Below, piece by piece: positions 45,076-55,193 of a stretch of 64,000 nucleotides of DNA. The stretch comes from Chloracidobacterium sp. GTDB taxonomy: Bacteria > Acidobacteriota > Blastocatellia > Pyrinomonadales > Pyrinomonadaceae. A program made the translations under genes and the position numbers. The notes below the pieces were generated by a model. The model had not been told where the DNA came from and did no database searches. It was given only the letters and a program-made list of their open reading frames with translations. How positions within the stretch are numbered: the stretch's first letter is position 1; every line of letters starts with the position of its first letter. Location of the stretch: positions 606,001 to 670,000 of the forward strand of contig JADJJY010000002.1 in NCBI GenBank assembly GCA_016706275.1, given 5' to 3'.

Positions 45076-46715
45076 TATTTTCCGGCCTCCGGCTCGGCTG
45101 TCATGTCAATGGCGTGAGACGGGCATTGTTCATAACAAACGCCGCAGCCGGTACACAATTTGTAATTGAATTTATAGCGTTTACCCGGGCCGAGTTTGAT
45201 AACGGCGTTCTCCGGACAGGCCCCAAAGCATCCGTCACACTCGAAGCAGTTGCCGCACGAATAGCACCGTTGAGCCTCGTATCGAGCCTCTTCCTCGGTG
45301 TATCCGGCGACGATCTCGTCAAACCCTTCGACCGCAACCAACGGTTCGACGTGTTCCTGTGGCTTTGCATCGGCACTGGTCCGATACCATATATGAAGCT
45401 GTTCGACCGAGACCAGAGGATTGCTTGGCTGCTTTTCAAATTTCTTGCCGTTTAGCCAAGCGTCGATGTTTCTGGCAGCCTTTTTACCGTGCCCGGTCGC
45501 GATCGTTACCGTCCGCTCGCTCGGCACCATGTCACCACCCGCGAAGATACCGGCGTGTCCGGTCATCATTTGCCTATCGACGATTACCGTCCCATCGTCT
45601 GCAAACTGCATGCCGTCTATACCCTCGAGAAAGTCCGTCTCGGTCGCTTGCCCAAGTGCCAAGATCACCGAATCCGCTTCAAGGGTCTCAAACTCGCCTG
45701 TCGGCACGGGTCTACCGTCTTTGATATCCATCTTCTCAACCGTTACTGAAGTTGAGTCCAGATTCTTGATACTCCGCAACCAGTGGATCTTGATACCCTC
45801 GCTCAATGCCTCATCCGCCTCGAAATCATGTGCCGGCATATGTTCGCGGTCGCGGCGGTAGATGATCAACGCCTCTTCGGCTCCGAGACGTTTAGCGGTT
45901 CGGGCGGCGTCCATTGCGGTATTCCCGCCGCCATATATCGCGACACGGCGTCCGATCTGGGGTGTCAATCCAAGCTCAACATCCTTAAGGAAACTGACAG
46001 CGTCAAGTATCTTCCCGGCGTCTCTGGCCGGAATATCGGTCTTTTTGCCGATGTGGGCTCCTATAGCAATAAACACGGCGTCAAAATTCCCAGCGGTCTT
46101 CTCAGTCAGAATGTCGTCTACCTTGTGATTCAGTCTGATCTCGACGCCCATGTCTTCGATCCGTTTGATCTCAGCTCTCAGCACGGTTCGCGGCAGACGA
46201 TAAGCCGGAATACCAAAATTCATCATTCCGCCGGCCATCGGGCCTGCCTCGAACATGGTCACCGCGTGCCCCAAACGACGTAGATGGTACGCTGCGGAAA
46301 GACCGCTCGGCCCGGCCCCAACGATCAGAACGCGTTTACCAGTTGGATTCTTATCAATTGGAAATTTCCATTCCTCTTTGATCGCCATATCGCCGAGGAA
46401 TCGCTCGATGGCGTGAATGCTGACTGAGGTGTCAACATTTCCGCGGTTGCACGAACTCTCGCACGGATGATAGCAAACCCGGCCGTGGATCGCCGCCATC
46501 GGATTATCCTCGGTCAGCTTTTTCCACGCGTCAAAGTACTGCCCGGCTTGAGCAAGCGCCAGCCATGCCTGTATATCTTCGCCGGCGGGACATGCGTTGT
46601 TGCATGGCGGCAAAAAGTCGACATAAGCCGGTCGCTTACTGCGAACCGCACCGGTTCCGGAACCGTGTTCGTGAAGATCTGTGTGTGATGTAAGGTCGGT
46701 CTTAAGAAAGGACAT
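45075..46715 (-). CDS. GltD-like NAD(P)-binding flavoprotein with 4Fe-4S clusters
   Basis: A 546-residue protein resembling the small subunit of glutamate synthase and its relatives in ferredoxin-linked enzymes. The N-terminal helical domain has Cys motifs for Fe-S clusters (CNNACPAGEDIQ and GRVCYHPCESSCNRG). A first FAD-binding fold (LIVGAGPSGLSAAYHLRRLG) and a second NAD(P) fold (AIYGGGNTAMDAARTAKRLG) follow. The C-terminus carries a ferredoxin-like pair (CYSCGNCFECDGCFGACPENA, split here as CYSCGNC and CFGACP, then CTGCGVCYEQCPSHA). Fused to PFOR by overlap, it probably passes electrons between ferredoxin and NAD(P)H. It is first in the operon with nifJ and the DHODH-like gene. Confidence 0.88.
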   Translation of the reverse strand: MSFLKTDLTSHTDLHEHGSGTGAVRSKRPAYVDFLPPCNNACPAGEDIQAWLALAQAGQYFDAWKKLTEDNPMAAIHGRVCYHPCESSCNRGNVDTSVSIHAIERFLGDMAIKEEWKFPIDKNPTGKRVLIVGAGPSGLSAAYHLRRLGHAVTMFEAGPMAGGMMNFGIPAYRLPRTVLRAEIKRIEDMGVEIRLNHKVDDILTEKTAGNFDAVFIAIGAHIGKKTDIPARDAGKILDAVSFLKDVELGLTPQIGRRVAIYGGGNTAMDAARTAKRLGAEEALIIYRRDREHMPAHDFEADEALSEGIKIHWLRSIKNLDSTSVTVEKMDIKDGRPVPTGEFETLEADSVILALGQATETDFLEGIDGMQFADDGTVIVDRQMMTGHAGIFAGGDMVPSERTVTIATGHGKKAARNIDAWLNGKKFEKQPSNPLVSVEQLHIWYRTSADAKPQEHVEPLVAVEGFDEIVAGYTEEEARYEAQRCYSCGNCFECDGCFGACPENAVIKLGPGKRYKFNYKLCTGCGVCYEQCPSHAIDMTAEPEAGK

Positions 46716-47026
46716 AATATACTATCAGAATTTTTTGACAGATAAACTAGGGCCTATGTCACAAATCAGAAATTTTTCACATTCTTCCGATAGCTTTCCC
46801 ACGGCATTAAATTCAAACACGCGGCGGAAAATCGTCCACAAAGCCGTCTTTTTTTTGTGTTTGCGTCCTTATTGCATCGCTCAATCGCGAATGTTATAAA
46901 TAACTTTCCAGTTATTTTTCTAAAAACAATTTGAACTGTTCGTTCGCCGCAGGATCAATTGCCACGAGTGTATTTGAAGATCTGCGGTAAGCTGATCATA
47001 AGTAACCACCTAAGGAGAGAATTTCG
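46716..47026. other. Divergent intergenic region before the PFOR operon and metalloprotease
   Basis: This 311-base gap lies between the start codons of the divergent GltD-like and zinc-metalloprotease genes. It is AT-rich and shows no coding frame. It contains the candidate plus-strand promoter at 46872-46900 and the ribosome site AAGGAGAG before 47027. A promoter for the PFOR operon should also be here but I cannot define its boxes with confidence. Confidence 0.5.
46872..46900 (+). promoter_or_regulatory. Candidate sigma-70 promoter for the zinc metalloprotease gene
   Basis: TTGCAT and TATAAA are spaced by 17 bases. The implied 5' leader is about 120 bases long, ending in AAGGAGAG before the ATG at 47027. 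Confidence 0.5.
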
Positions 47027-49636
47027 ATGAATGGAACCGTAATTAGAGTTTTGCTTTTGAGCGTGTGTTTGATGGCGTCGGCGTTGGCCGTGGCCGCTCA
47101 AGACACGCCACCCGATACCCCGCCCACACCCGGCGGACAGCGTCCCGGCGGTGCCGGCCCGTCGACCGACCCGCAACCGTATGACAAGGTCATTACCAAA
47201 GAAGCCAAGACCAAAAAAGGCCTGTTTGCGGTGCATCAGGTCAAAGACAAATATTATTACGAGATCCCAAAAACCGAACTCGGCAAAGAATTTCTCTGGG
47301 TCACACAGATCGCCCGCACAACGCTTGGCGTCGGTTACGGCGGACAGGCTCTCGGCAGCCGCGTGGTGCGTTGGGAACGCAATGAAAACAAGATCAACCT
47401 CCGCAGCATCAACTACAGCGTCATCGCCGACCCAAATAAACCAATATCCGAAGCCGTAAAAGCGTCGAACAACGATTCGATCATCATGACGTTTAACGTC
47501 GCGGCTTGGGGGCCGGACGAATCGGCGGTTATCGACGTGACGCGTTTGTTCGGCACGGATGTATTTGAATTTAGCGCCCGCCAGCGGCTCAACGCCACGG
47601 CTCTCGACGCGACGCGTTCGTACATCGAGCGCGTCACACCCTATCCGACGAATATCGAGGCTGAGTCTTCGATGACATATACACGTGCCGCTCCTCCTGC
47701 CGGAGCAGGCGGCGGTGGTGGCCCTGCAGGTGCGGCGGCAGCTGGCGGTATGAACCCCGGCAGTGCGACGGTCGTGCTGCATTACAGCATGGTCAAGCTG
47801 CCCGAAAACCCGATGATGCCGCGTCTGTTTGACGAGCGTGTCGGATATTTTTCGCAGACCCAGATCGATTACGGCCGCAGTGAGCACAAGGCTCCTGAGA
47901 CACGCTACATCCGCCGTTGGAGACTAGAAAAGAAAGATCCATCGGCTGAGTTGTCCGAACCGGTCAAGCCCATCGTTTATTACATCGACGCGGCAACCCC
48001 GGCAAAATGGATCCCGTTCATGATCAAGGGAGTCGAGAAATGGCAGAAAGCTTTTGAGGCCGCGGGCTTTAAGAATGCGATCATCGCCAAAGTCGCTCCG
48101 ACCAAGAAAGAGGACCCCGATTTCAGCCCCGAAGATGCCCGTTACTCGGTCATCCGCTGGCTGCCTTCGACGATCGAAAATGCTTCAGGGCCTCACATTG
48201 CCGACCCGCGAACCGGCGAGATCCTCGAATCGGACATCCAGTTTTACCACAACATCATGAACCTCCAGCGTTCGTGGTATTTCCTGCAGGCAGGTGCCCT
48301 CGACCCGCGCGCACAGCGATTCCCGATGCCAGACGATCTGATGGGCACGCTCATCGAGTACGTCTGTGCTCACGAGGTCGGACACACGCTCGGTTTTCAG
48401 CATAATATGAAAGCCAGCTCGACCTACCCGCAGGAAAAGGTGCGTGATAAAAAGTGGGTCAAAAAGATGGGCCACACGCCGACACTGATGGACTATTCGC
48501 GATTTAACTATGTCGCTCAGCCTGAGGACGGCATCGCCGTCGAAGACCTCGTTCCCGGCATCGGGCCGTATGACGTCTGGGCGACGATGTGGGGCTACAA
48601 GCCGATCCCGGCAGCCCGCACTCCTGACGCCGAGAAAAATACGCTCAACGAATGGGCAAAGGCTCAGGACACAACGCCGTGGCTGCGTTTCTCGACCGAT
48701 GGTACAGCCGGTAGCGATCCAGGCGAACTGACCGAAGCCGTTGGTGATGCAGACGCAGTCAAATCGTCAGGTCTCGGCCTATTAAATCTGAAACGAGTGT
48801 CAAAACTGCTCGTCCCGGCGACTACGACGCAAAACGGCGAAGACTATAGTGACCTTGCCGAACTCTACGGCCGCATGATCGGACAATGGACGCTCGAAAA
48901 CAATCACGTTGCCGCGATAGTCGGCGGTTATGATTCGCAGCAGAGACACATCGGCCAACCGGGTCCGCGTTTTATGGCCGTCTCGAAAGCTCGTCAGGCT
49001 GAGGCGGTCAAGTATCTGAATGAAAATGCTTTTGCGACCCCGACCTGGGCGATCGACAAGGATATTATCCGTAAGATCGAACCTATCGGAGCTCTAAACC
49101 GCATCCGCAATGCACAGAACAGCACGCTTAATAACCTGCTCTCGAGCTCGCGTTTCGCACGTTTGATCGAACAGCAGGCCCTTGACGGCAATAATGCTTA
49201 TCAAGCGGCTGATTTCCTGGCGGATGTTCGCGGCGGAGTTTGGAGTGAGTTAATTGCCCCGAAGGTCGCCGTAGATGCCTATCGCCGCAATTTACAGCGT
49301 TCGTATCTGGACATTGCTAATACTAAGCTGAATGCCCCCCCGGCTGCCGCCCCACAAGGTTTACCGCCGGGATTCGCAGCAAATTTCATCACAAGCGGCG
49401 ATGAAAAGGCGTTTTATCGTGCAGAACTTCGTACGATCAGTTCGATGGCAGCGGCTGCTCTTCCTCGAACGACAGACAAGGCGACTCGTGCTCATCTTGA
49501 GAGTGTCCGCGATCAGATCTCCAAGATCCTGAATCCTGAATCTGCCGGCACCGCAACCCGCGCGGCTTTCAATAGCATGGACATCTTTTTGAAAGATTCC
49601 GACTCGTGCTGGCCAGACTATATCATCCGGCCATAA
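47027..49636 (+). CDS. Exported zinc-dependent metalloprotease (DUF5117/DUF5118 type)
   Basis: An 869-residue secreted peptidase. The signal peptide ends near ALAVAAQ. The N-terminal segments (KTKKGLFAVHQVKDKYYYEIPKTEL in part, and GKEFLWVTQIARTTLG) are the DUF5118/DUF5117 domains common in Bacteroidota and Acidobacteriota. The catalytic site is a metzincin-type HEVGHTLGFQH (His449, Glu450, His453, His459), and the following LMDYSRFNY supplies the Met-turn-like region. A Gly/Ala-rich loop (AGGGGGPAGAAAAGG) interrupts the N-terminal part. The gene has its own promoter and a strong terminator. The natural substrate is unknown. Confidence 0.93.
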   Translation: MNGTVIRVLLLSVCLMASALAVAAQDTPPDTPPTPGGQRPGGAGPSTDPQPYDKVITKEAKTKKGLFAVHQVKDKYYYEIPKTELGKEFLWVTQIARTTLGVGYGGQALGSRVVRWERNENKINLRSINYSVIADPNKPISEAVKASNNDSIIMTFNVAAWGPDESAVIDVTRLFGTDVFEFSARQRLNATALDATRSYIERVTPYPTNIEAESSMTYTRAAPPAGAGGGGGPAGAAAAGGMNPGSATVVLHYSMVKLPENPMMPRLFDERVGYFSQTQIDYGRSEHKAPETRYIRRWRLEKKDPSAELSEPVKPIVYYIDAATPAKWIPFMIKGVEKWQKAFEAAGFKNAIIAKVAPTKKEDPDFSPEDARYSVIRWLPSTIENASGPHIADPRTGEILESDIQFYHNIMNLQRSWYFLQAGALDPRAQRFPMPDDLMGTLIEYVCAHEVGHTLGFQHNMKASSTYPQEKVRDKKWVKKMGHTPTLMDYSRFNYVAQPEDGIAVEDLVPGIGPYDVWATMWGYKPIPAARTPDAEKNTLNEWAKAQDTTPWLRFSTDGTAGSDPGELTEAVGDADAVKSSGLGLLNLKRVSKLLVPATTTQNGEDYSDLAELYGRMIGQWTLENNHVAAIVGGYDSQQRHIGQPGPRFMAVSKARQAEAVKYLNENAFATPTWAIDKDIIRKIEPIGALNRIRNAQNSTLNNLLSSSRFARLIEQQALDGNNAYQAADFLADVRGGVWSELIAPKVAVDAYRRNLQRSYLDIANTKLNAPPAAAPQGLPPGFAANFITSGDEKAFYRAELRTISSMAAAALPRTTDKATRAHLESVRDQISKILNPESAGTATRAAFNSMDIFLKDSDSCWPDYIIRP

Positions 49637-49663
49637 CATCGGGTGTTAATTACTTAACCTTTT

Positions 49664-49690
49664 GGGCAGCTCATCCGGGCTGCCCTTTTT
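49664..49690 (+). terminator. Intrinsic terminator after the metalloprotease gene
   Basis: GGGCAGC pairs with GCTGCCC across an eight-base loop and is followed by TTTTT. It separates the metalloprotease gene from the M3 peptidase gene on the same strand. Confidence 0.85.
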
Positions 49691-49768
49691 CTGTGCCGCC
49701 AAACAATTTGTCCAACCAACCGTAAAGAGCTATATTCTAATCATCGACGACAGGAGAACCCCGACATT

Positions 49769-51931
49769 ATGAAAATGCTATTTAGTTTGAGAACTGTGGC
49801 TGTAGCTCTGATAGCTATGGCTGCTGCAATATTTATGACCACCAATAACGAGACACTTACAAACGCCGCCGAACCCGCCGCGGCAAACCCTTTGACCGAG
49901 AAATGGACGGGCCCATACGGCGGGATTCCACCGTTTGACAAGGTAAAGGTGGCGGATTTTGAACCCGCACTCGAAGCCGCAATGGCGGAAAATCTCGCGG
50001 AGATCGACGCGATCGCCAATAACAAAGCCGCTCCGACATTTGAAAACACCATCGCCGCGATGGAAAAGACCGGCCACACCCTCGACCGAGTATCGACGAT
50101 CTACGGCATCTGGTCCGGTAGCATGAGCACACCTGAGATGGATGGCGTGAACACCCGAATGGCACCAAAACTAGCGGCATTTGGTGATAAGATCTCGCAG
50201 AACGAGGCCCTGTTCAAGCGAATCGAGGCGATCTACAATTCACCTGAAAAGAAAAAGCTTACGTCCGAACAGCAGCGGCTCGTTTGGCTCAATTACACAA
50301 ACTTTGTCCGCTCCGGTGCAAAACTCGGTGCCGAACAGAAAAAGCGTTTATCAGAGATCAATCAGGCTCTCGCAGGACACTTTACAAAATTTAGCCAAAA
50401 TCTACTCGCCGACGAAAGCGGACCTTATGTTGCTCTCGAAACCGATGCTGACATGGCCGGACTTTCGCAATCTTTGCGTGACGGCGCTGCCGCCGCTGCA
50501 AAATCAAAAAATGTTAAGGCAGCGGGAATTATCCGAAATACACGTTCGTCGGTCGATCCTTTCCTGACCTATTCAGACCGACGTGACCTTCGCGAAAAGG
50601 TCTGGAAAATGTTCGTTAATCGCGGTGACAACGGTGACGCCCGCGATAATAACGGCGTTATCCCTGAGATCTTAAAACTTCGTGCCGAACGTGCAAAATT
50701 ACTCGGCTATCCGACCCATGCCCATTGGCGTCTCGAAAACGCAATGGCCAAAAATCCTGAAAACGCAATGAAACTGATGGAAGGCGTCTGGCCCGCCGCG
50801 GTTGCTCGGGTTAAGGAAGAGGTCACGGATATGCAGGCCCTCGCCGATAAAGAAGGTGCCAAGATCAAGATCGAGCCTTGGGATTATCGCTATTACATGG
50901 AAAAGGTCCGCAAACAGCGTTACGACCTGGACCAAAACGAGGTTAAACCATACCTGCAGCTCGACAAGATCCGTGAAGCGATGTTTTGGGTCGCAGGTGA
51001 GTTGTTTGATTTTTCATTTACACCCGTTTCAGGAGTTCCGGTCTATCATCCTGACGTGACCGTTTTTGAGGTCAAGAACAAAAAGACAGGCAAGCATATC
51101 GGGCTCTGGTATTTTGATCCGTATGCACGCGACGGCAAACGCAGCGGCGCGTGGATGAACGCCTATCGCAGCCAAGAACGTGTCGATGGAGAAATTACGA
51201 CGATCGTTTCGAATAACTCCAATTTTGTAAAAGGAAAACCCGGCGAACCGGTGCTGATCTCTTGGGACGACGCGACGACGATGTTTCATGAATTTGGCCA
51301 CGCCCTGCATGGCCTGTCTTCAAACGTCACCTATCCAACTCTGTCGGGCACAAATGTCGCTCGCGACTACGTAGAGTTCCCTTCGCAGCTGCTTGAGCAT
51401 TGGGTCTCAACTCCCGAAGTTTTGTCGAAATTTATGCTTCATTACCAAACCGGCAAGCCGATCCCACAGGCTTTGGTCGATAAGATCAATAAGGCAGCCA
51501 CATTCAATCAGGGCTTTGCGACGCTTGAATATTTGTCGAGTGCCCTGGTCGATATGAAGCTGCACCTCGCCGGTGACAAGCCGATAAACGCAGATGCATT
51601 TGAAAAGGAAACGCTTGCGTCGCTTGGAATGCCAAGTGAACTCGTAATGCGTCATCGCACGCCGCAATTTGGCCACGTGTTTTCGAGCGATGGTTATTCG
51701 GCGGGTTATTACAGCTATCTGTGGTCGGATGTTTTGACGGCTGACGCATTTGGTGCGTTTACCGAGGGCAAAGGCCCGTACGACAAAGATGTAGCCAAGC
51801 GGCTGACAAAGTATATCTTCAGTGTTGGCAACACGGTCGATCCGGCTGAGGCGTATCGCAATTTCCGCGGCCGCGATCCTAATGTCGATGCATTGATGAT
51901 CAAGCGTGGATTTCCGGTTACCAAGAAATAA
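49769..51931 (+). CDS. dcp: M3 family peptidyl-dipeptidase (Dcp-like)
   Basis: A 720-residue zinc oligopeptidase of the thimet/Dcp family. It has an N-terminal signal sequence (VAVALIAMAAAIFMTT), a helical N-terminal lobe, and the catalytic motif HEFGHALHG (His507, Glu508, His511) with the downstream Glu of the family in the ARDYVEFPSQLLEHW segment. The C-terminal SAGYYSYLWSDVLTADAF signature is also typical. As an exported protein it likely removes C-terminal dipeptides from peptides in the periplasm. The NtrX-type gene is convergent, with the two stop codons directly adjacent. The preceding terminator suggests an independent transcript. Confidence 0.94.
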   Translation: MKMLFSLRTVAVALIAMAAAIFMTTNNETLTNAAEPAAANPLTEKWTGPYGGIPPFDKVKVADFEPALEAAMAENLAEIDAIANNKAAPTFENTIAAMEKTGHTLDRVSTIYGIWSGSMSTPEMDGVNTRMAPKLAAFGDKISQNEALFKRIEAIYNSPEKKKLTSEQQRLVWLNYTNFVRSGAKLGAEQKKRLSEINQALAGHFTKFSQNLLADESGPYVALETDADMAGLSQSLRDGAAAAAKSKNVKAAGIIRNTRSSVDPFLTYSDRRDLREKVWKMFVNRGDNGDARDNNGVIPEILKLRAERAKLLGYPTHAHWRLENAMAKNPENAMKLMEGVWPAAVARVKEEVTDMQALADKEGAKIKIEPWDYRYYMEKVRKQRYDLDQNEVKPYLQLDKIREAMFWVAGELFDFSFTPVSGVPVYHPDVTVFEVKNKKTGKHIGLWYFDPYARDGKRSGAWMNAYRSQERVDGEITTIVSNNSNFVKGKPGEPVLISWDDATTMFHEFGHALHGLSSNVTYPTLSGTNVARDYVEFPSQLLEHWVSTPEVLSKFMLHYQTGKPIPQALVDKINKAATFNQGFATLEYLSSALVDMKLHLAGDKPINADAFEKETLASLGMPSELVMRHRTPQFGHVFSSDGYSAGYYSYLWSDVLTADAFGAFTEGKGPYDKDVAKRLTKYIFSVGNTVDPAEAYRNFRGRDPNVDALMIKRGFPVTKK

Positions 51932-53278
51932 CTACTTTATCCCTAGATTCCGCATCCTGCGGTACAAATGGCTGCGGTCGACACCCATGTCTTCTGCAGC
52001 CTTTGCTACGTTTCCGTCAAACTCCGCGAGTTTGTGCTGGATGAATTCGCGTTGATAGGCGTCAGTCGCGTCTTTGAAAGTAGGAAAGCGAAAGCTGATC
52101 GCGGGCATTTCGTTGGCGGTTTCAAGTTCGGGCAGATCGTCCGCCGCGACCTTTGTCTTGCCGGACATGATGACGATCCTCTCAACCGTGTTCTTTAATT
52201 CTCGGACATTGCCAAACCAGTCATTGGCCTGTAAGCTCTCGATCGCTTCAGTGGTAAATTCCTTTAACGGCTTACCGTATTCAGCGGAAAATTTGCGGTT
52301 AAAATGCTCGACGAGAACCGGGATATCTTCGCGGCGTTCGCGCAGCGGCGGCACCTGAAACGGGATCACATTTAACCTGTAAAAAAGATCAGCTCGAAAA
52401 TTTCCGTCATCGATCAACGAATCAAGCGGTTTGTTTGTCGCCGAAATTACACGGACATCGACCGAGACGGGCGTATTACTGCCGACGGGCTCGAAACGCT
52501 GTTCCTCCAAAACCCGCAGCATCTTTGCCTGCACACGCGGCGACATATCGCCGATCTCATCCAGGAAAAGCGTCGCACCGTCCGCGACTTCAAACTTCCC
52601 TTTCTTCGCCCGCATCGCACCCGAAAAAGCACCTTTTGCGTGGCCAAATAATTCCGATTCCACAAGCTCCTCTGGGATCGCGGCGGAGTTGATCTCTACA
52701 AAAGCCAGATTTCGCCTCTTTGACTGAGCATGGATCGCTCTCGCAACCAGTTCCTTCCCTGTACCGCTCTCGCCCGAGATAAGCACGCGGCCGTCGGTCG
52801 GAGCGACGATGGATATCTGTTTTCGCAGAGCACGCATCGCGACAGATTCGCCAACCATTACATATTGCTCAGCGATCTCGCTTTGTAGTTGTTCGTTGAC
52901 GCGTTCGAGATCGCGTTGACGAAGAGCATTTTTGACCGTGATAACAGTTCGGTCGAGACTGAGCGGTTTTTCAATAAAATCAAAAGCACCGAGTTTGGTT
53001 GAACGAACCGCCGTTTCGATATTTCCGTGACCTGAGATCATCACGACCGCCGCGTCATTTCCCTCTTCTTTTAGCTTTGCAAGCGTGTCGAGCCCGTCGA
53101 TACCATCACCAAGCCAAATGTCGAGCAGGATGCAACCAAAATTGTGCGTCCGCGCCATTTCTAGCCCAACCTCGCCCGACTCCGCCGTCTTGACAGCAAA
53201 TCCCTCGTCCTCAAGCACCCCGCGCAGCGTGTCGCGGATCCCCCGCTCGTCATCAATTATCAGTATCGAATTCTGCAT
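51932..53278 (-). CDS. Sigma-54-dependent response regulator (NtrX/NtrC family)
   Basis: A 448-residue transcription activator. The receiver domain (residues 1-120) has the phospho-acceptor Asp53 in CILLDIWLG and Lys104. The AAA+ domain has Walker A GESGTGKE (169-176) and the sigma-54 contact loop GAFSGA (216-221), in which Ser replaces the usual Thr of GAFTGA. A C-terminal Fis-type helix-turn-helix (NVAKAAEDMGVDRSHLYRRM) binds DNA. The histidine kinase gene is three bases upstream on the same strand, so the pair is co-expressed. Its targets should carry -24/-12 promoters; none was identified here. Confidence 0.95.
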   Translation of the reverse strand: MQNSILIIDDERGIRDTLRGVLEDEGFAVKTAESGEVGLEMARTHNFGCILLDIWLGDGIDGLDTLAKLKEEGNDAAVVMISGHGNIETAVRSTKLGAFDFIEKPLSLDRTVITVKNALRQRDLERVNEQLQSEIAEQYVMVGESVAMRALRKQISIVAPTDGRVLISGESGTGKELVARAIHAQSKRRNLAFVEINSAAIPEELVESELFGHAKGAFSGAMRAKKGKFEVADGATLFLDEIGDMSPRVQAKMLRVLEEQRFEPVGSNTPVSVDVRVISATNKPLDSLIDDGNFRADLFYRLNVIPFQVPPLRERREDIPVLVEHFNRKFSAEYGKPLKEFTTEAIESLQANDWFGNVRELKNTVERIVIMSGKTKVAADDLPELETANEMPAISFRFPTFKDATDAYQREFIQHKLAEFDGNVAKAAEDMGVDRSHLYRRMRNLGIK

Positions 53279-53281
53279 CTA

Positions 53282-55105
53282 CTATCCGTTCACCGGTATC
53301 TCAATTGTAAATCTTGCCCCGCAAGGCTGGTTTGCCGCAACCACGATGCGGCCATGATGCTCAGTAATTATACGTTTAACTATCGCCAGCCCAAGCCCCG
53401 TGCCGCGCCCCTTTGTCGAAAAATACGGCTGAAACAACTTTTGAAGGTCGCTTGCAAGAATGCCTTTGCCGTTGTCAGCGATCTCGACGACGATGATGTC
53501 GCGGGCATGATCGTGCCGCGTCGTGATCTCGATCCGGCGGTCGCCCTGATCCGCATTAAATGCCTCTGCAGCATTTTCGATCAGATTCACAAACACGCGT
53601 TTTAGCTGCTCTTCGTCAAGCAATACCTCCGGCAGTTCGCCACCCGCGGCAAAGTCTATCACCACACCCGAAAACCTGCCCTCGAATGACGATACCGCCT
53701 GATAAACGACTGCGTTGACGTCGCCCACTTCAAGCTTGGCGTCCGGCAGACGTGCAAACCTTGAAAACTCATCGACCATCGATTTTAGTGACGATACTTC
53801 TCTCAAAATTGTCGCCGTGCTCTCATGCACAACATCACCGATCGGGCCTTTGTCATTGATGCGTTTTCCGGCGCCGGCATCTTCGTGCCCGGTGCGGTTA
53901 AATCGTTTCGCAATACGCTCAGCCGAGAGCTGAATTGGCGTCAGCGGATTTTTGATCTCGTGCGCCATACGGCGGGCGACCTCTTGCCAGGCAGACGCAC
54001 GCTGAGCTGAGATCAATTCCGAAAGATCTTCAACGACTAATACTACACCGCTACCGGCGGGTAATGCCGATGCGGTGATCGCGACGGTCTTTCCATCTAC
54101 CGCGGCACCATCGCCGATCAAACTGGTAGGTTTCAGAACCGTCTGATCCGACGCATTGCCGACGCGGCGGGCTCGTCCGATCAATCTTTCAAAAACTTTT
54201 AGATCATCACCCTCAGCAAGTTCGGCAACCGAAACTCCGGCAAAGCCATCGCCTTTCAATCCTAGTATCTCTATCGCCGCACCATTAATAGTACTGACAT
54301 GATCGTCCGGGTCAAACGAGATAACCCCGGTTGGCAGCGTGTCGAGAACCGTCTCGATATAACGACGTCGCTCGGTGATCTCGACGGCGTTTGCCTCAAG
54401 TTTTGCGGACATATCATTGAACGCATTTACGAGGATAGCCAGTTCATCCTCGGCGAGCACATCGACCCGATGCGTGAGATTTCCTTTTGCGATCTCTCCG
54501 GCCCCTTCGGCCAATGCCTTGATCGGTGTTGTCAGACCTCGCGCCACATAAAACGCGATCCACGTCGACGCAAACATCAGCAAAAACGTCAGTACCCCCA
54601 GCGTTAACAGACCGATCCGGCGAAACGTTGCCTGTTGCCGGCCAAGTCGATCCAACTCAGCAAGGGCATCCCGCACGGCGGGCGACTGCTCGGCTGAGCG
54701 TGTCTGTTGCAGGACCTGCTGCGGGATCTGCGAGAACCACCGCTCAAGTGCGCGGTTCAAGAATAGGTATGAGAATGCGGCCATCGCAATGATCGGCAGT
54801 AAGCTCACTGCAAAGAAATAGATCAGTAGCCGCGTCTTTATCTGGACCCCGAGTTCGAAAGTGCGCCGCTCGCGGATGAGCTTGAGAATGCTCCGCAAAA
54901 AGATAAAGCCGAATACGATGAACGCGATGAAATTGAGCGAAGATAGTGCGTAGAGCATTATCAGATCGCTCGAAGATTCGATCGTGAATGTCTTCCAGAG
55001 ATTTGACGATTGCAGGACAACGAGCAGCGTCAGCGTCGCGGCCATCAGCAAGCCAATGACCCACGGCATCTTTCGCCTCTTCACTTTCACGGCCCCGTTT
55101 TCCAC
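53282..55105 (-). CDS. NtrY-like sensor histidine kinase
   Basis: A 607-residue membrane kinase. Three or four membrane helices span the first 190 residues, with a periplasmic loop around residues 118-160. A HAMP domain follows (about 185-245, GLTTPIKALAEGAGEIAKGN), then a PAS domain (about 250-360). The HisKA box is RRMAHEIKNPLTPIQLSAE with the phospho-accepting His, and the HATPase domain shows N, G1 and G2 boxes (NLIENAAEAF, DNGKGI, GRGTGLGLAI). This architecture matches NtrY. It is directly followed by the sigma-54 response regulator. Signal unknown; nitrogen or redox sensing are common in the family. Confidence 0.95.
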   Translation of the reverse strand: MENGAVKVKRRKMPWVIGLLMAATLTLLVVLQSSNLWKTFTIESSSDLIMLYALSSLNFIAFIVFGFIFLRSILKLIRERRTFELGVQIKTRLLIYFFAVSLLPIIAMAAFSYLFLNRALERWFSQIPQQVLQQTRSAEQSPAVRDALAELDRLGRQQATFRRIGLLTLGVLTFLLMFASTWIAFYVARGLTTPIKALAEGAGEIAKGNLTHRVDVLAEDELAILVNAFNDMSAKLEANAVEITERRRYIETVLDTLPTGVISFDPDDHVSTINGAAIEILGLKGDGFAGVSVAELAEGDDLKVFERLIGRARRVGNASDQTVLKPTSLIGDGAAVDGKTVAITASALPAGSGVVLVVEDLSELISAQRASAWQEVARRMAHEIKNPLTPIQLSAERIAKRFNRTGHEDAGAGKRINDKGPIGDVVHESTATILREVSSLKSMVDEFSRFARLPDAKLEVGDVNAVVYQAVSSFEGRFSGVVIDFAAGGELPEVLLDEEQLKRVFVNLIENAAEAFNADQGDRRIEITTRHDHARDIIVVEIADNGKGILASDLQKLFQPYFSTKGRGTGLGLAIVKRIITEHHGRIVVAANQPCGARFTIEIPVNG

Positions 55106-55193
55106 GAGTGCAAGTTTAACATAACTGACGCCGCTAAATACGGGCTTTGCCGTACCGTTACTTATCCGCTAAAATCAACCGAACCTGAAGCAT

